A DNA stretch of 39,654 bases from an uncultured Lachnospiraceae bacterium (GCA_944384105.1 CALWSC010000094.1:1-39654), one strand, 5' to 3'; positions 9,530 to 18,224 are shown, numbered from the stretch's first letter. The notes: generated by a model from the letters alone, not told the origin. A program made the numbers and translations.

Positions 9530-10108
9530 ATGTGTCTGAAGGGAAAAACCATTGGAATCGCTTTTACGGGCTCGTTCTGTACGTATGCAAAAGCATTTGA
9601 ACAGCTTGCAATACTGGCACAGACAGATGCCGAAATCCAGACGATCTTCTCGAATGCGTCGCAGAGCTTTGACAGCCGCTTCGGGAAGGCGGAGGATTTT
9701 ATAAAAAGAGCGGAAGAGATCACGCAGCATCCGCCGATTCTGACAATCCCGGATGCTGAGCCGATCGGGCCGAGCGGGTGTCTTGACCTGCTTGTTATTC
9801 TGCCGTGCACGGGGAATACGATCGCCAAGCTTGCAAACGGCATCACGGATTCACCGGTGCTCATGGCAGCAAAGGCGCATCTCAGAAATGAAAAGCCTCT
9901 GCTCTTATCCGTGTCCACGAACGATGCGCTGGGCATGAATATGAAAAATATCGGGCTTTTAATGAACACGAAAAATATTTACTTCGTCCCGTTCGGACAG
10001 GATAACCCCGCAAAAAAACCGAATTCTATGACAGCCAGAACCGATCTGCTGCTGCCATCCATCGTCGCAGCATTAAACGGAAGGCAATACCAGCCTGTTA
10101 TTCAGTAA
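9530..10108 (+). CDS. dpaB: Dipicolinate synthase subunit B (SpoVFB/DpaB)
   Basis: A 192-residue flavoprotein-like subunit that partners DpaA in spore dipicolinate synthesis. Diagnostic segments are GKTIGIAFTGSFCTYAKAF at the N-terminus, LDLLVILPCTGNTIAKLANG in the middle and KNIYFVPFGQDNP near the C-terminus, as in the SpoVFB family. The length is normal. The ATG follows GGGAGGG. It sits in tandem with dpaA, and asnB begins 34 bp later with no terminator between, so the three genes are likely co-transcribed in sporulating cells. Confidence 0.95.
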   Translation: MCLKGKTIGIAFTGSFCTYAKAFEQLAILAQTDAEIQTIFSNASQSFDSRFGKAEDFIKRAEEITQHPPILTIPDAEPIGPSGCLDLLVILPCTGNTIAKLANGITDSPVLMAAKAHLRNEKPLLLSVSTNDALGMNMKNIGLLMNTKNIYFVPFGQDNPAKKPNSMTARTDLLLPSIVAALNGRQYQPVIQ

Positions 10109-10142
10109 ACCCATATGCACCTGGTAAAAGGAGGAATTGCTT

Positions 10143-11993
10143 ATGTGCGGAATCAGCGGCTTCTGCCGCATTGGCGGCGGATTTGACAGCGAGCCCGAAC
10201 GGTGGCTGCGCTGCCTGGAAAATATGAACCGCACACTAAAGAGAAGAGGGCCTGACGATGATGGCGTCTGGCTGGGAGAGCACTGCGGGATGGGGCATGT
10301 CCGCCTGTCTATTATCGATCCTGTGACCGGGCACCAGCCTATGGTGCGCACCAGGTCGGGACGCACCTGCGCACTGGTGGTGAACGGAGAAATTTATAAT
10401 ATGGCATCACTGCGGCGTGAGCTTGAGCGTGAGGGAGCTGTGTTTGAAACGGCAAGTGATACGGAGGCATTGCTGCACGGATATATGCTTCAAGGGGTTT
10501 CTTATCTGGAAAAACTGAATGGAATCTTCGCGGCCGCGCTCTGGGATTCAGCATGTGATACGTTCTATCTCTTTCGGGACCGTCTGGGAATCAAGCCGCT
10601 GTTTTATACCATGCAGGATGATACGCTGGTCTTCGCCTCGGAATTAAAGGGAATTTTGGCGTATCCCGGCACAGAAGCTGTGCTGGATCAGGACGGACTG
10701 TGTGAAATCTTTGCGCTCGGTCCGGCGAAAACGCCCGGCAAGGGAGTATTTAAGGGAATGTATGAAGTTCTGCCGGGTCATTATCTGGCTCTTTCACGGC
10801 AGGGACTCCGTGATATCTGTTACTGGAAGCTTCACAGCCATCCCCATGAAGATTCCTTTGAAGAGACAGTGCATAAGACCTCATATCTTGTGGAGGATGC
10901 CGTAAAGCTTCAGATGCTTTCCGACGTTCCGATCTGTACTTTCTTATCCGGGGGAGTCGACAGCAGCATCGTCACTGCAGTCTGTGCCCGCGAGATGAAG
11001 AAGCAGGGTAAGATACTTGATACTTTTTCCTTTGATTTTGAGGGAAACGGACAATACTTTAAGGCTAATGCGTTCCAGCCCAGCCGTGACCGCCCGTATG
11101 TGGAGCAGATGGCAGAGTTCTGCGGGACGAATCACCGCTTTCTCGAATGCGGAAACGAGGAGATGATTTCCTGCCTGTATGATGCTGTCAGAGCGCGCGA
11201 TCTGCCGTGTATGGCGGATGTGGAGTCCTCGATGCTGTATTTCTGCTCCCAGGTTGTAAAATACGACAAGGTGGCACTGACCGGTGAGTGCGCAGATGAG
11301 ATTTTCGGCGGTTACCCGTGGTTCCATACAAAAGAGGCATTCGAGACGGACGCCTTCCCATGGTCGCAGACCATAAAGCCGCGTCAGGCGCTTCTGTCCG
11401 ACGAGCTGCTCGAAAGCCTTCCGATGGAAGCATATGCCCGCGCCGCCTATGAGCAGACAATCCGGGAGACGCCCGTCTGCACGGAGGACAGCGCGGAGGA
11501 AAAACGCCGCCGGGAGATTGCATGGCTGAATCTGAGGTGGTTCATGGCAACGCTTCTGGACCGGATGGACCGCACGAGTATGTATGCAGGACTGGAGGCG
11601 CGTGTGCCTCTGGCAGATCACAGAATCGTGGAGTATATCTGGAATGTGCCGTGGGATATGAAGTGTCCCGATGGAACCGTCAAGGGGCTGCTGCGCCATG
11701 CAGCCAAAGGGTGGCTGCCCGATGAGATCCTCTGGCGCAGAAAGAGCCCCTATCCGAAGACATACCACCCGGATTACGAGAAGACACTCGGGAAGATGCT
11801 TCTGGAAGTGCTTGCAGACCCGAACGCGCCGCTTCGTCCCCTGGTGGATCTGCAAAAGGTGCACGCCTTTTTGGAAAGTCCCTCTGACTACGGAAGACCG
11901 TGGTACGGACAGCTCATGGCAGGGCCGCAGATGCTGGCATATCTGCTGCAGGTCAACGATTGGATGAAGGAGTACAATATTCAGATTGTGTAA
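10143..11993 (+). CDS. asnB: Asparagine synthase (glutamine-hydrolysing)
   Basis: A 616-residue class II glutamine amidotransferase/asparagine synthetase. ATG 10143 is the start because Cys2 (MCGISGF) must become the N-terminal nucleophile; it also has AAAGGAGG at ideal spacing, whereas an in-frame TTG 6 bp upstream would block the Cys. The glutaminase domain (RRGPDDDG, VNGEIYN) is followed by the PP-loop synthetase domain with LSGGVDSSI and GECADEIFGGY. It makes asparagine, or amidates another carboxylate, from glutamine and ATP. Its position behind dpaAB is notable: some Firmicute AsnB homologues act in sporulation or amidate meso-DAP of the cell wall. The true acceptor is unknown. Confidence 0.93.
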   Translation: MCGISGFCRIGGGFDSEPERWLRCLENMNRTLKRRGPDDDGVWLGEHCGMGHVRLSIIDPVTGHQPMVRTRSGRTCALVVNGEIYNMASLRRELEREGAVFETASDTEALLHGYMLQGVSYLEKLNGIFAAALWDSACDTFYLFRDRLGIKPLFYTMQDDTLVFASELKGILAYPGTEAVLDQDGLCEIFALGPAKTPGKGVFKGMYEVLPGHYLALSRQGLRDICYWKLHSHPHEDSFEETVHKTSYLVEDAVKLQMLSDVPICTFLSGGVDSSIVTAVCAREMKKQGKILDTFSFDFEGNGQYFKANAFQPSRDRPYVEQMAEFCGTNHRFLECGNEEMISCLYDAVRARDLPCMADVESSMLYFCSQVVKYDKVALTGECADEIFGGYPWFHTKEAFETDAFPWSQTIKPRQALLSDELLESLPMEAYARAAYEQTIRETPVCTEDSAEEKRRREIAWLNLRWFMATLLDRMDRTSMYAGLEARVPLADHRIVEYIWNVPWDMKCPDGTVKGLLRHAAKGWLPDEILWRRKSPYPKTYHPDYEKTLGKMLLEVLADPNAPLRPLVDLQKVHAFLESPSDYGRPWYGQLMAGPQMLAYLLQVNDWMKEYNIQIV

Positions 11994-12000
11994 GCGGACA

Positions 12001-12033
12001 GCGGGAGAGACGTAAGTGCATCTCCCGCTTTTT
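12001..12033 (+). terminator. Rho-independent terminator after asnB
   Basis: GCGGGAGA (12001-12008) pairs with TCTCCCGC (12021-12028), then TTTTT. It lies 7 bp after the asnB stop and closes the dpaA-dpaB-asnB unit. Confidence 0.88.
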
Positions 12034-12152
12034 CAGGCTCCGGAGACGGATACTATAAGAAATGTGTTTTGGGGCTTTTCTTTTTCTCAGAGAGGCGTAT
12101 AATAAAAAATTGATTTGCATTATCTATATTTTTACATACGGAGGAAAGTATT

Positions 12153-13487
12153 ATGCAGCATATGTTCTCGAACAGAGATTTGAGAAAGCTTCTTATCCCT
12201 CTTGCCATTGACCAGCTATTGAATACAATGATGGGAACTGTGGGTACACTGGTTGTCAGCAACCTGGGGTCAGCCGCAATTTCTGCGGTCAGCCTTGTAG
12301 ATTCAATTAATATTTTAATCGTGCAGGCCTTTTACGCTCTGGCAGCGGGAGGAACCGTTATCTGCTCTCATTATCTGGGCTGCTCCGACCGGGAGCACGC
12401 GAAAAAGGCGGCAAAGCAGTTGATTTTTATTACTTTTGTGTTGTCCGTTATCATAGCGGCGCTGTGCATTGTGTGCAACCATGCGCTGCTGCATCTGATC
12501 TTTGGCGAAGTGGAGCAGCAGGTCATGGTCTATGCCCGCCAGTATTTTCTGATTTCCGCGATCTCGTATCCGTTTATAGCACTGTATGATGACGGCGCGT
12601 CAGTCCTCCGCGCCCAGGAAAACAGCCGGCTGCCGATGCAGATCTCGCTGTATTCCAATCTGATTAACATCGCGCTGAACTTTCTGTTTGTATGGGGAAT
12701 GCATTTGGGCGTCATGGGTTCTGCGCTTGCGACGCTCTCGGCGCGTATTTTTTCTACCGTATTCGTACTTGTCTGCCTGAGATCCCCGAAATTGGCAATC
12801 AGCCTGGAACATTACCTCGATATCCGACCGGACTGGGGGCAGATTAAAAAGATTCTGTATCTTGGTATTCCGTCCGGTATCGAAAACAGTATGTTTCAGT
12901 TCGGAAAGCTTGCGCTGCAGTCTACGGTCTCGCTGATGGGTACAGCGGCAATAGCGGCACAGGGAATGGCAAATACGATGGAAAATCTGAATGGTATTCT
13001 TGCCATTGGTATCGGCATAGGTTCCATGACTGTGGTAGGTGAGTGTCTGGGAGCAGGGAGAAAAGATGAGGCGGTCTATTATATCAGAAAGCTGAGCTGG
13101 ATAGCGGAGATAGTCCTGGCTGTCAGTTGTCTGGTGCTTTTTATTCTGGTACATCCGATTACAAATTTCGGCGGTATGGAGCCTGAGAGTGCAGAAATGT
13201 GCATATTCATGGTGACATGGATCTCTATCATTAAGCCGATCGTATGGACGCTCTCTTTTATCCCCGCGTATGGTCTCCGTGCGGCAGGCGATGTAAAGTT
13301 TACCATGCTGGTTTCTGCGGCATCAATGTGGCTGTGCCGCGTAAGTTTGGCCATTTTCCTGGCGCGTGTGATGGGATTTGGACCGATTGCGGTGTGGATT
13401 GGCATGTTTGCGGACTGGACAGTGCGCGCAGTTATTTTCTTTCTGCGTTTTCACAGGCGGAAGTGGCTGAATCACAGGGTAATATGA
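12153..13487 (+). CDS. MATE family efflux transporter
   Basis: A 444-residue membrane protein with about 12 hydrophobic segments in two repeated halves, typical of MATE (MatE/NorM-like) drug or metabolite exporters coupled to Na+ or H+. The N-terminus RDLRKLLIPLAIDQLLNTMMGTV and the mid-protein segment LGIPSGIENSMFQFGKLALQ are characteristic. The ATG follows CGGAGGAAAG. Possible -10 boxes lie at 12098-12103 (TATAAT) and 12133-12138, both with weak -35 elements. The gene for an LD-carboxypeptidase follows 57 bp downstream in the same direction; whether they share a transcript is unclear. The substrate is unknown. It is distinct from the second MATE gene later in this window. Confidence 0.93.
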   Translation: MQHMFSNRDLRKLLIPLAIDQLLNTMMGTVGTLVVSNLGSAAISAVSLVDSINILIVQAFYALAAGGTVICSHYLGCSDREHAKKAAKQLIFITFVLSVIIAALCIVCNHALLHLIFGEVEQQVMVYARQYFLISAISYPFIALYDDGASVLRAQENSRLPMQISLYSNLINIALNFLFVWGMHLGVMGSALATLSARIFSTVFVLVCLRSPKLAISLEHYLDIRPDWGQIKKILYLGIPSGIENSMFQFGKLALQSTVSLMGTAAIAAQGMANTMENLNGILAIGIGIGSMTVVGECLGAGRKDEAVYYIRKLSWIAEIVLAVSCLVLFILVHPITNFGGMEPESAEMCIFMVTWISIIKPIVWTLSFIPAYGLRAAGDVKFTMLVSAASMWLCRVSLAIFLARVMGFGPIAVWIGMFADWTVRAVIFFLRFHRRKWLNHRVI

Positions 13488-13544
13488 CGTGACCGTTCCG
13501 TCAGGCTGAATTGTTTACAATAGTTAAGAGGGAGGCTTATAATT

Positions 13545-14393
13545 ATGAGACTAAATCGCAATGACAAGGCGGCTGTTACGGCATGTTCAAATCCACCCGG
13601 ATACGGGACACTGCAAAGTCTGCCGCGGCTGGCGGATAAACTGCGGAAGCTTGGGATTGAGCCGGTAACAGGTGAATGTGTGCGCACCGCTCATCCGACG
13701 GCACATGAACGCGCGGACGAGCTCATGCGCTTTTATCGGAATAAGGAAATCCGCGCAATATTTGATATTTCCGGCGGCGATCTTGCCAATGAGATCCTGG
13801 AATATCTCGATTACGATGTGATAAGAGACAATCCAAAGCCTTTCTGGGGCTACAGCGATCTGACGACTGTGTTAAATGGGATCTATGCCCGGACAGGCAG
13901 CAGCGGCTGCCTCTACCAGATTCGGAATCTTATCGGTGAAGATGAGGAGCACCAGACGGAAGCATTCAATAATACGGTACTGGAAGGCGGCGGAGAACTG
14001 TTCGGCGCCTCGTGGAAATTTGTACAGGGAAGCTCTGCGGAGGGGATCGCGGTGGGCGGAAATATCCGCTGCCTGCTGAAGCTCGCCGGAACACCGTATT
14101 TTCCGGATATGAGAGGAAAGCTTTTGTTTCTCGAAAGCAGAAGCGGGAGAGAACCGCTGATGCGTGCGTTCTTTGCACAGCTTCGGCAGATGAATGTTCT
14201 TTCTGAGATCTCTGGACTTCTGCTTGGAACATTCACAGAATATGAATCCGATCCCGGAAACCCACCCATTTGGGAGCTGGCTCGCACAGCGGCATGCCGT
14301 GCAGACCTGCCGATCGCAAAGACACAGCAGATCGGGCACGGCAGCGACTCCAGGGCGCTTGCGCTCGGTGAACGTATCTTCCTACGCGCTTAA
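13545..14393 (+). CDS. S66 family LD-carboxypeptidase (LdcA/MccF-like)
   Basis: A 282-residue serine peptidase of family S66. The likely triad is Ser104 in GYSDLT, Glu197 in LLFLES and His265 in QIGHGSD, matching the family order and spacing. LdcA members trim the terminal D-Ala of muropeptide tetrapeptides in the cytoplasm during wall recycling; MccF members cleave microcin C-type peptide-nucleotides and give immunity. Sequence alone does not separate the two. No signal peptide, so cytoplasmic. Start: ATG after GAGGGAGGC. Its stop shares the palindrome TTAA with the stop of the convergent transglycosylase, a 4-bp overlap with no terminator between. Confidence 0.88.
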   Translation: MRLNRNDKAAVTACSNPPGYGTLQSLPRLADKLRKLGIEPVTGECVRTAHPTAHERADELMRFYRNKEIRAIFDISGGDLANEILEYLDYDVIRDNPKPFWGYSDLTTVLNGIYARTGSSGCLYQIRNLIGEDEEHQTEAFNNTVLEGGGELFGASWKFVQGSSAEGIAVGGNIRCLLKLAGTPYFPDMRGKLLFLESRSGREPLMRAFFAQLRQMNVLSEISGLLLGTFTEYESDPGNPPIWELARTAACRADLPIAKTQQIGHGSDSRALALGERIFLRA

Positions 14394-15055
14394 GTCAGGA
14401 AGCCGGCATGCTGCATCTTTCTCAGAACCTGCTGCTGGCGTTCTCTGGCAAGCCGGGGATTATCAATGGGATTGTACACGGACGGGGCGTTGGGGACTCC
14501 TGCCAGCAGAGTCGCCTCGTCATCCGTCATCTCAGCCGGCGGCTTCTTAAAATACCCATAACTCGCATCCCATACACAGTAATATCCATTCCCAAAATAA
14601 ATGGAATTCAGGTACAGCTCCAGAATTGTATCCTTATCATACGTCTTTTCAATGTCAAAGGCCATGAACATCTCAGAAACCTTGCGGAACAGATTTTTGT
14701 CCTGGGTGAAGAACTGATTCTTGGCAAGCTGCTGCGTAATTGTGCTTCCTCCCTCAACAAATGCCCTGGCCTGAATATCGTGAATCAGCGCACGCCCGAT
14801 AGCAATCGGATCAATGCCAAAGTGCTTATAGAACCGCTTATCTTCAACCGAGAGCACCGCATCGATGTAAATATCCGGAAGGTCATCAAGCCTGGTATAG
14901 TGTTCCTGCGACTGAATCCTTTCACCCATTTCCTCTACACTCATAACCTCAAGCGCATCCCGGTAGCCCTCATATCCTTTATAAACCACAAAGCCGCCGC
15001 TGATCAGAAAGAGCAGCAGAAGTGCTGTTACAAGACGTCTGATGATTTTTCGCAT
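14390..15055 (-). CDS. Monofunctional peptidoglycan glycosyltransferase (GT51)
   Basis: About 221 residues. An N-terminal membrane anchor (residues 5-28) is followed by a GT51 domain with the catalytic Glu in SVEDKRFYKHFGID (E71) and the conserved GGSTITQQLAKN and ELYLNSIYFGNG motifs. There is no transpeptidase domain, so it polymerises lipid II into glycan strands without cross-linking. ATG 15055 is preferred over an in-frame ATG nine codons upstream because AAAGGAT lies at good distance before it. A TATACT -10-like box lies at 15126-15131 on this strand. It is convergent with the LD-carboxypeptidase gene, another wall-related enzyme. Confidence 0.92.
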   Translation of the reverse strand: MRKIIRRLVTALLLLFLISGGFVVYKGYEGYRDALEVMSVEEMGERIQSQEHYTRLDDLPDIYIDAVLSVEDKRFYKHFGIDPIAIGRALIHDIQARAFVEGGSTITQQLAKNQFFTQDKNLFRKVSEMFMAFDIEKTYDKDTILELYLNSIYFGNGYYCVWDASYGYFKKPPAEMTDDEATLLAGVPNAPSVYNPIDNPRLARERQQQVLRKMQHAGFLT

Positions 15056-15218
15056 ATCGCACCATCCTTTTCTTTCGTGCATGCCATGACAGGCATACGG
15101 TATCGTTCTCCTGTTTACGGCTTTTAGTATACAGGATTTGCGGTGCAGCTTCTATGGGATTTTCCTTACAGTTTTTTGGCAGTCTCTTACATTTTTGTAA
15201 GGCAAAAGAGAAGAGGGG

Positions 15219-16301
15219 TTACTTCTTTCCTGTCTCTGCTGGCGGCTCTTCACGCAGTTTTACCGCAGATGCAGCCATCCTGCGTCTGGCATCATCCATG
15301 GCTGCGTAGTGCTTTTTTGTGGTATTGACATCTTTATGCCCCAGAACATCAGCCACGAGGTAAATATCACCCGTCTCATGATAGAGTGCTGTACCGTATG
15401 TGCTTCGCAGCTTATGAGGCGTAATTTTCTTCGTGGTTGTAACTTCCCTGGCATATTTCTTTACCAGATTTTCCACTGCTTTGACACCAATGCGTTTTCT
15501 TTGGGCAGAGTAGAAGAGTGCGTGTTCATGCCCGGTGACAGGGGTAATTGTTTCACGAACTTCGAGATAATTTTTCAGCGCCTTCTCGACTTCGGGACCA
15601 AAGTAGATGATCATCTCATTTCCGCCTTTTCTTGTGACCTTGATGCCGTCATTTTTAAAGTCCACGTCTTCCACATCGAGTCCGACACATTCCGACACAC
15701 GGATTCCAGTGCCGAGCAGAAGAGTAACAATGGCGATGTCACGTTCTTTATTCTTTTCATAATATACTTTTCGTTGACCTGTCAAGTATTCCCCGCAGTT
15801 CTCCATGTAGTCAAGCAGCAGTGCAACCTCGTCGACGTCGAGACGAATAATAGCCTTATCGTGAATCTTAGGCATATCAATAAGAACCGTGGGATTTGTC
15901 TGAATTGCTTCACGTTTGTAGAAATAGGCATAGAAGCTGCGAAGCGCGGACAATTTCCGTTTTAAACCGCGTTCGCCGTTTGTAACAACCTGGTTGTCTG
16001 TGTCTTTGTAAAGCTTGAGATATTCCATATATTCCTCAATATCCACGGATTTGAGCTGATCGAGAACGTCAACAGTAAATTGATCCATAGAATAGTTATG
16101 AAACAGAGGATTTTCGTCAATCAGGAACTGAAAGAAAATTCGGATGTCATAGGCATAGGAAATTCTGGTTTTTGTCGTTGTGGTTGCTTCGATGGCCCGA
16201 AAATAATCGCGCGCAAATACAGGAAGGCTTTTTAAGACTTCACGGAGCTTTAAAATATTTTCCCTGTCAGTCTGTTCGTGATAAGTAGTGCGTTTGTCCA
16301 T
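15219..16301 (-). CDS. xerS: Tyrosine recombinase, XerS-like
   Basis: A 360-residue tyrosine recombinase. The N-terminal SAM-like core-binding domain spans about residues 25-135. The catalytic domain has the full set: Arg201 (GTGIRVSE), Lys225, His296 and Arg299 (PHKLRS), His322 (LGHKD) and nucleophile Tyr332 (KHYAAMDD). The length and the N-terminal extension fit XerS, the single recombinase that resolves chromosome dimers in streptococci, better than XerC or XerD. No excisionase, attachment core duplication or phage gene lies nearby, which argues against a mobile-element integrase. The ATG has AAAGGAA upstream. A dif-like palindrome lies about 90 bp upstream of the start, as in the streptococcal xerS-difSL arrangement. 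Confidence 0.85.
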   Translation of the reverse strand: MDKRTTYHEQTDRENILKLREVLKSLPVFARDYFRAIEATTTTKTRISYAYDIRIFFQFLIDENPLFHNYSMDQFTVDVLDQLKSVDIEEYMEYLKLYKDTDNQVVTNGERGLKRKLSALRSFYAYFYKREAIQTNPTVLIDMPKIHDKAIIRLDVDEVALLLDYMENCGEYLTGQRKVYYEKNKERDIAIVTLLLGTGIRVSECVGLDVEDVDFKNDGIKVTRKGGNEMIIYFGPEVEKALKNYLEVRETITPVTGHEHALFYSAQRKRIGVKAVENLVKKYAREVTTTKKITPHKLRSTYGTALYHETGDIYLVADVLGHKDVNTTKKHYAAMDDARRRMAASAVKLREEPPAETGKK

Positions 16302-16337
16302 GATGAAAAATTCCTTTCTTTATTAATTATAAAAAAT

Positions 16338-16447
16338 GAGTGATCCGGTGTAAAATCAGAATTCGGACCTCGGTAGGAAGGTCTGGAAATCTATTCGCCA
16401 AACACATGTTTTTCGAATAGATGACTGTATTTTACCACAGATCACTC
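16338..16447. repeat. Long imperfect inverted repeat upstream of xerS
   Basis: Outer arms of 19 bp: GAGTGATCCGGTGTAAAAT at 16338-16356 and its imperfect reverse complement at 16429-16447 (16 of 19 match). Inside sits the 34-bp palindrome 16389-16422. The left half carries about 26 extra bases (roughly 16362-16387) with their own small hairpin, GACCT 16366-16370 and AGGTC 16379-16383. The region 16302-16718 contains no gene; from 16448 to the anti-sigma terminator it is AT-rich and I see nothing definite. Confidence 0.7.
16389..16422. other. Candidate dif site (difSL-like) for XerS
   Basis: Left arm ATCTATTCGCCAAAC (16389-16403), 4-nt centre ACAT, right arm GTTTTTCGAATAGAT (16408-16422). Thirteen of 15 arm positions are symmetric. 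Read on the minus strand, the first arm ATCTATTCGAAAAAC differs at two positions from the start of streptococcal difSL as I remember it (ATCTTTCCGAAAAAC). Position next to xerS matches the known arrangement. Alternative: an operator for the recombinase promoter; the core 16399-16412 also matches 12 of 14 positions of the Bacillus-type LexA box. Confidence 0.55.
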
Positions 16448-16707
16448 TTCAAAGCAACCAAAAAACGTTGAGTTCCGGGATTTTCACTTTTTCATGTTTT
16501 TTGATGTATTTGCAGGCTATTTTCCATCCTCTTCCGCAATCAATATTTATGTTGTAACAGACTGCAGAACTTTGCATTTGCCGCAATACGGATTGCATCT
16601 TATTATTTTCATGTACAGAATCTTGTTCCTAAATCAGCCATCGGCTGGCAAATTGTTTTCTGCCTATGAAATAAATCACAATTTATACCTACAAATGTAG
16701 AAAACAA

Positions 16708-16740
16708 AATCAGGGAGGTTATGGATTGAGTTCCCTGATT
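16708..16740 (-). terminator. Terminator of the sigma/anti-sigma operon
   Basis: On the minus strand AATCAGGGA (from 16740) pairs with TCCCTGATT (ending 16708) and is followed by TTGTTTT. The first arm lies inside the last codons of the anti-sigma gene, so the terminator overlaps its coding end. Confidence 0.75.
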
Positions 16741-17657
16741 TCCCTCTTCCATCTCCATATATTATGCGCCAACAGAAAGCCGCTGTACAACAGGATGGAT
16801 AAAAAAACGATCAGGGAAAAATCACGGGGCAATGAATAAGAAGCCCAGTTTATACCCGATACAATACAATGGCTGATGATATAAGCAGCCGGATACAATC
16901 CGATACGCTCTGTCCAGACACGCACCTCTGCTTTCTTTCGGGTGAAAAACCATACAACGGTCAATACAATCAATGCCGCCGCTGCGAGGATCAGGAAGTA
17001 TCCAAGCGACAGTCTCGGCAGAACCATTGTTCCCTCGCAGTCCGCGCGTTTCTCAATTTGGTTTTCGCCATTCGGATTATACGCTGCGATACAGATATTT
17101 TCACTTCCGTCATTTGGAACATAAACAGCAATTACAGGTTTCGTGTGCTGTATTGAAACTGTTGCCGATAATGTTCCTTTTCCCGTAGAAAACCATTTGT
17201 CCCAAAGAGAAGTCCACGCTTCTATCTCACAATAGCAGAAATCTCCTCCATCAGGATCATCATAGACTGTGTAATCAAAATCGGTTACTTCTTTATCAAA
17301 GGTGAGGCGTATACCCTCGCCGTCAAGCCATTCGGCTGTGACAAGTCCTTCGGAATACGGAAAATAGATGGGAGCACTCAGCACAGCAAAGGCCGATACA
17401 AGCAATGCTATCGCAAATATGGCAGTCAGGGCGATCGTCTGTATTTTCTTAACCTTCATCTTACGGCTGAGTTTTAATAGCGGCGCAGTCCCGGATATTT
17501 TCTGAGACGGCTGAGGTTCTTTGATTCTTTCATACTCCTTTCTGCAGGATTCACAGCTTTTCAGGTGTTCCTCAACAAACACTACGGTATCAGAGCTTAC
17601 CATCTTTTCCGCATACAGAGGTAACAGATCTCGTATAATGTTGCACTCATTTCTCAT
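16719..17657 (-). CDS. Membrane anti-sigma factor with zf-HC2 domain
   Basis: A 312-residue protein. The N-terminal ZAS/zf-HC2 zinc-binding module has an early Cys (NECNIIRDLLP) and HLKSCESC (HxxxCxxC), followed by a transmembrane helix near 75-98, an extracytoplasmic domain of about 110 residues, and three further helices in the C-terminal third. It probably holds the co-encoded ECF sigma factor inactive at the membrane until a signal releases it. It overlaps the sigma gene by 11 bp, so translation is coupled. It is longer than typical anti-sigma factors because of the polytopic C-terminus, whose role is unknown. Confidence 0.85.
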   Translation of the reverse strand: MRNECNIIRDLLPLYAEKMVSSDTVVFVEEHLKSCESCRKEYERIKEPQPSQKISGTAPLLKLSRKMKVKKIQTIALTAIFAIALLVSAFAVLSAPIYFPYSEGLVTAEWLDGEGIRLTFDKEVTDFDYTVYDDPDGGDFCYCEIEAWTSLWDKWFSTGKGTLSATVSIQHTKPVIAVYVPNDGSENICIAAYNPNGENQIEKRADCEGTMVLPRLSLGYFLILAAAALIVLTVVWFFTRKKAEVRVWTERIGLYPAAYIISHCIVSGINWASYSLPRDFSLIVFLSILLYSGFLLAHNIWRWKREIRELNP

Positions 17658-18150
17658 AGGATTTTTCCTCCAGTCTTGATTTAACCATTGCCTTAGCCCG
17701 GTGGTAGGTCACGCAGGCCCAATTTTGCGATTTACCGAATATTTGCCCGATTTGTTTGAAGCTCAGCTCTGCAAACACTCTCCACATAAAGACCTCCTTA
17801 TATGGTTCCGGCACATTATGCAAAACCATTCTTAACTGTGCAGCCTCTTCCTGTTCCATATACTGTTCCTCTAATGTACATCCTTCAGAGGCCATTTCCG
17901 ACAGTCTCGCATCGTCAATACTTTCCGTTGGTTTTGCCTTTTTCAGATAGGAATAATAACAGTTTTTTGCAATCTGACAGAGCCACACACGGATATCACA
18001 ATCCCCGCGAAAACCTCTGATTGCGCGCATGGCTTTGAAGAACGCTTCGCTTGTGATCTCTTCTGCTATATTTTCATCCCCGGACAGTCTGCGGATATAC
18101 AGAAACACATCATCAAAATAAGTTCTGTATATTTTTTCAAACTCCGTCAC
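17647..18150 (-). CDS. ECF-type RNA polymerase sigma factor
   Basis: A 167-residue sigma-70 family protein with region 2 (YIRRLSGDENIAEEITSEAF, about 18-37) and region 4 (AELSFKQIGQIFGKSQNWAC, about 128-147). It lacks regions 1 and 3, as ECF sigmas do. It directs RNA polymerase to a small regulon, probably including its own operon, when freed from the anti-sigma factor encoded directly downstream. The start is GTG at 18150, backed by AGGAGGTGA 4-12 bp upstream, a near-perfect anti-Shine-Dalgarno match. The transcript probably starts near 18303. Confidence 0.92.
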   Translation of the reverse strand: MTEFEKIYRTYFDDVFLYIRRLSGDENIAEEITSEAFFKAMRAIRGFRGDCDIRVWLCQIAKNCYYSYLKKAKPTESIDDARLSEMASEGCTLEEQYMEQEEAAQLRMVLHNVPEPYKEVFMWRVFAELSFKQIGQIFGKSQNWACVTYHRAKAMVKSRLEEKSYEK

Positions 18151-18224
18151 TCTATCACCTCCTCACTTATAAGACTTCGCAGACTGAGAAACCTTACAAA
18201 GAATTAAAAAAAAATTCATAGAAA

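Noticed and set aside
10944-11864. 306-codon open frame antisense to asnB
   Set aside because: It lies wholly inside a well-supported asparagine synthetase gene, has no ribosome binding site or recognisable motifs, and reads like a shadow of a GC-rich coding strand.
14408-15127. 239-codon open frame antisense to the transglycosylase
   Set aside because: The minus-strand GT51 gene has all catalytic motifs; the opposite frame has none.
15309-15965. 218-codon open frame antisense to xerS
   Set aside because: Shadow of the recombinase gene, whose catalytic residues are complete.
15219-16301. Recombinase as integrase of a mobile element
   Set aside because: No excisionase, relaxase, phage or transposition genes, no tRNA target and no duplicated attachment core were seen; a housekeeping XerS role fits better.
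16399-16412. LexA box in the xerS upstream palindrome
   Set aside because: The core matches 12 of 14 positions, but symmetry extends well beyond a LexA box and the location fits a dif site. Kept only as an alternative.
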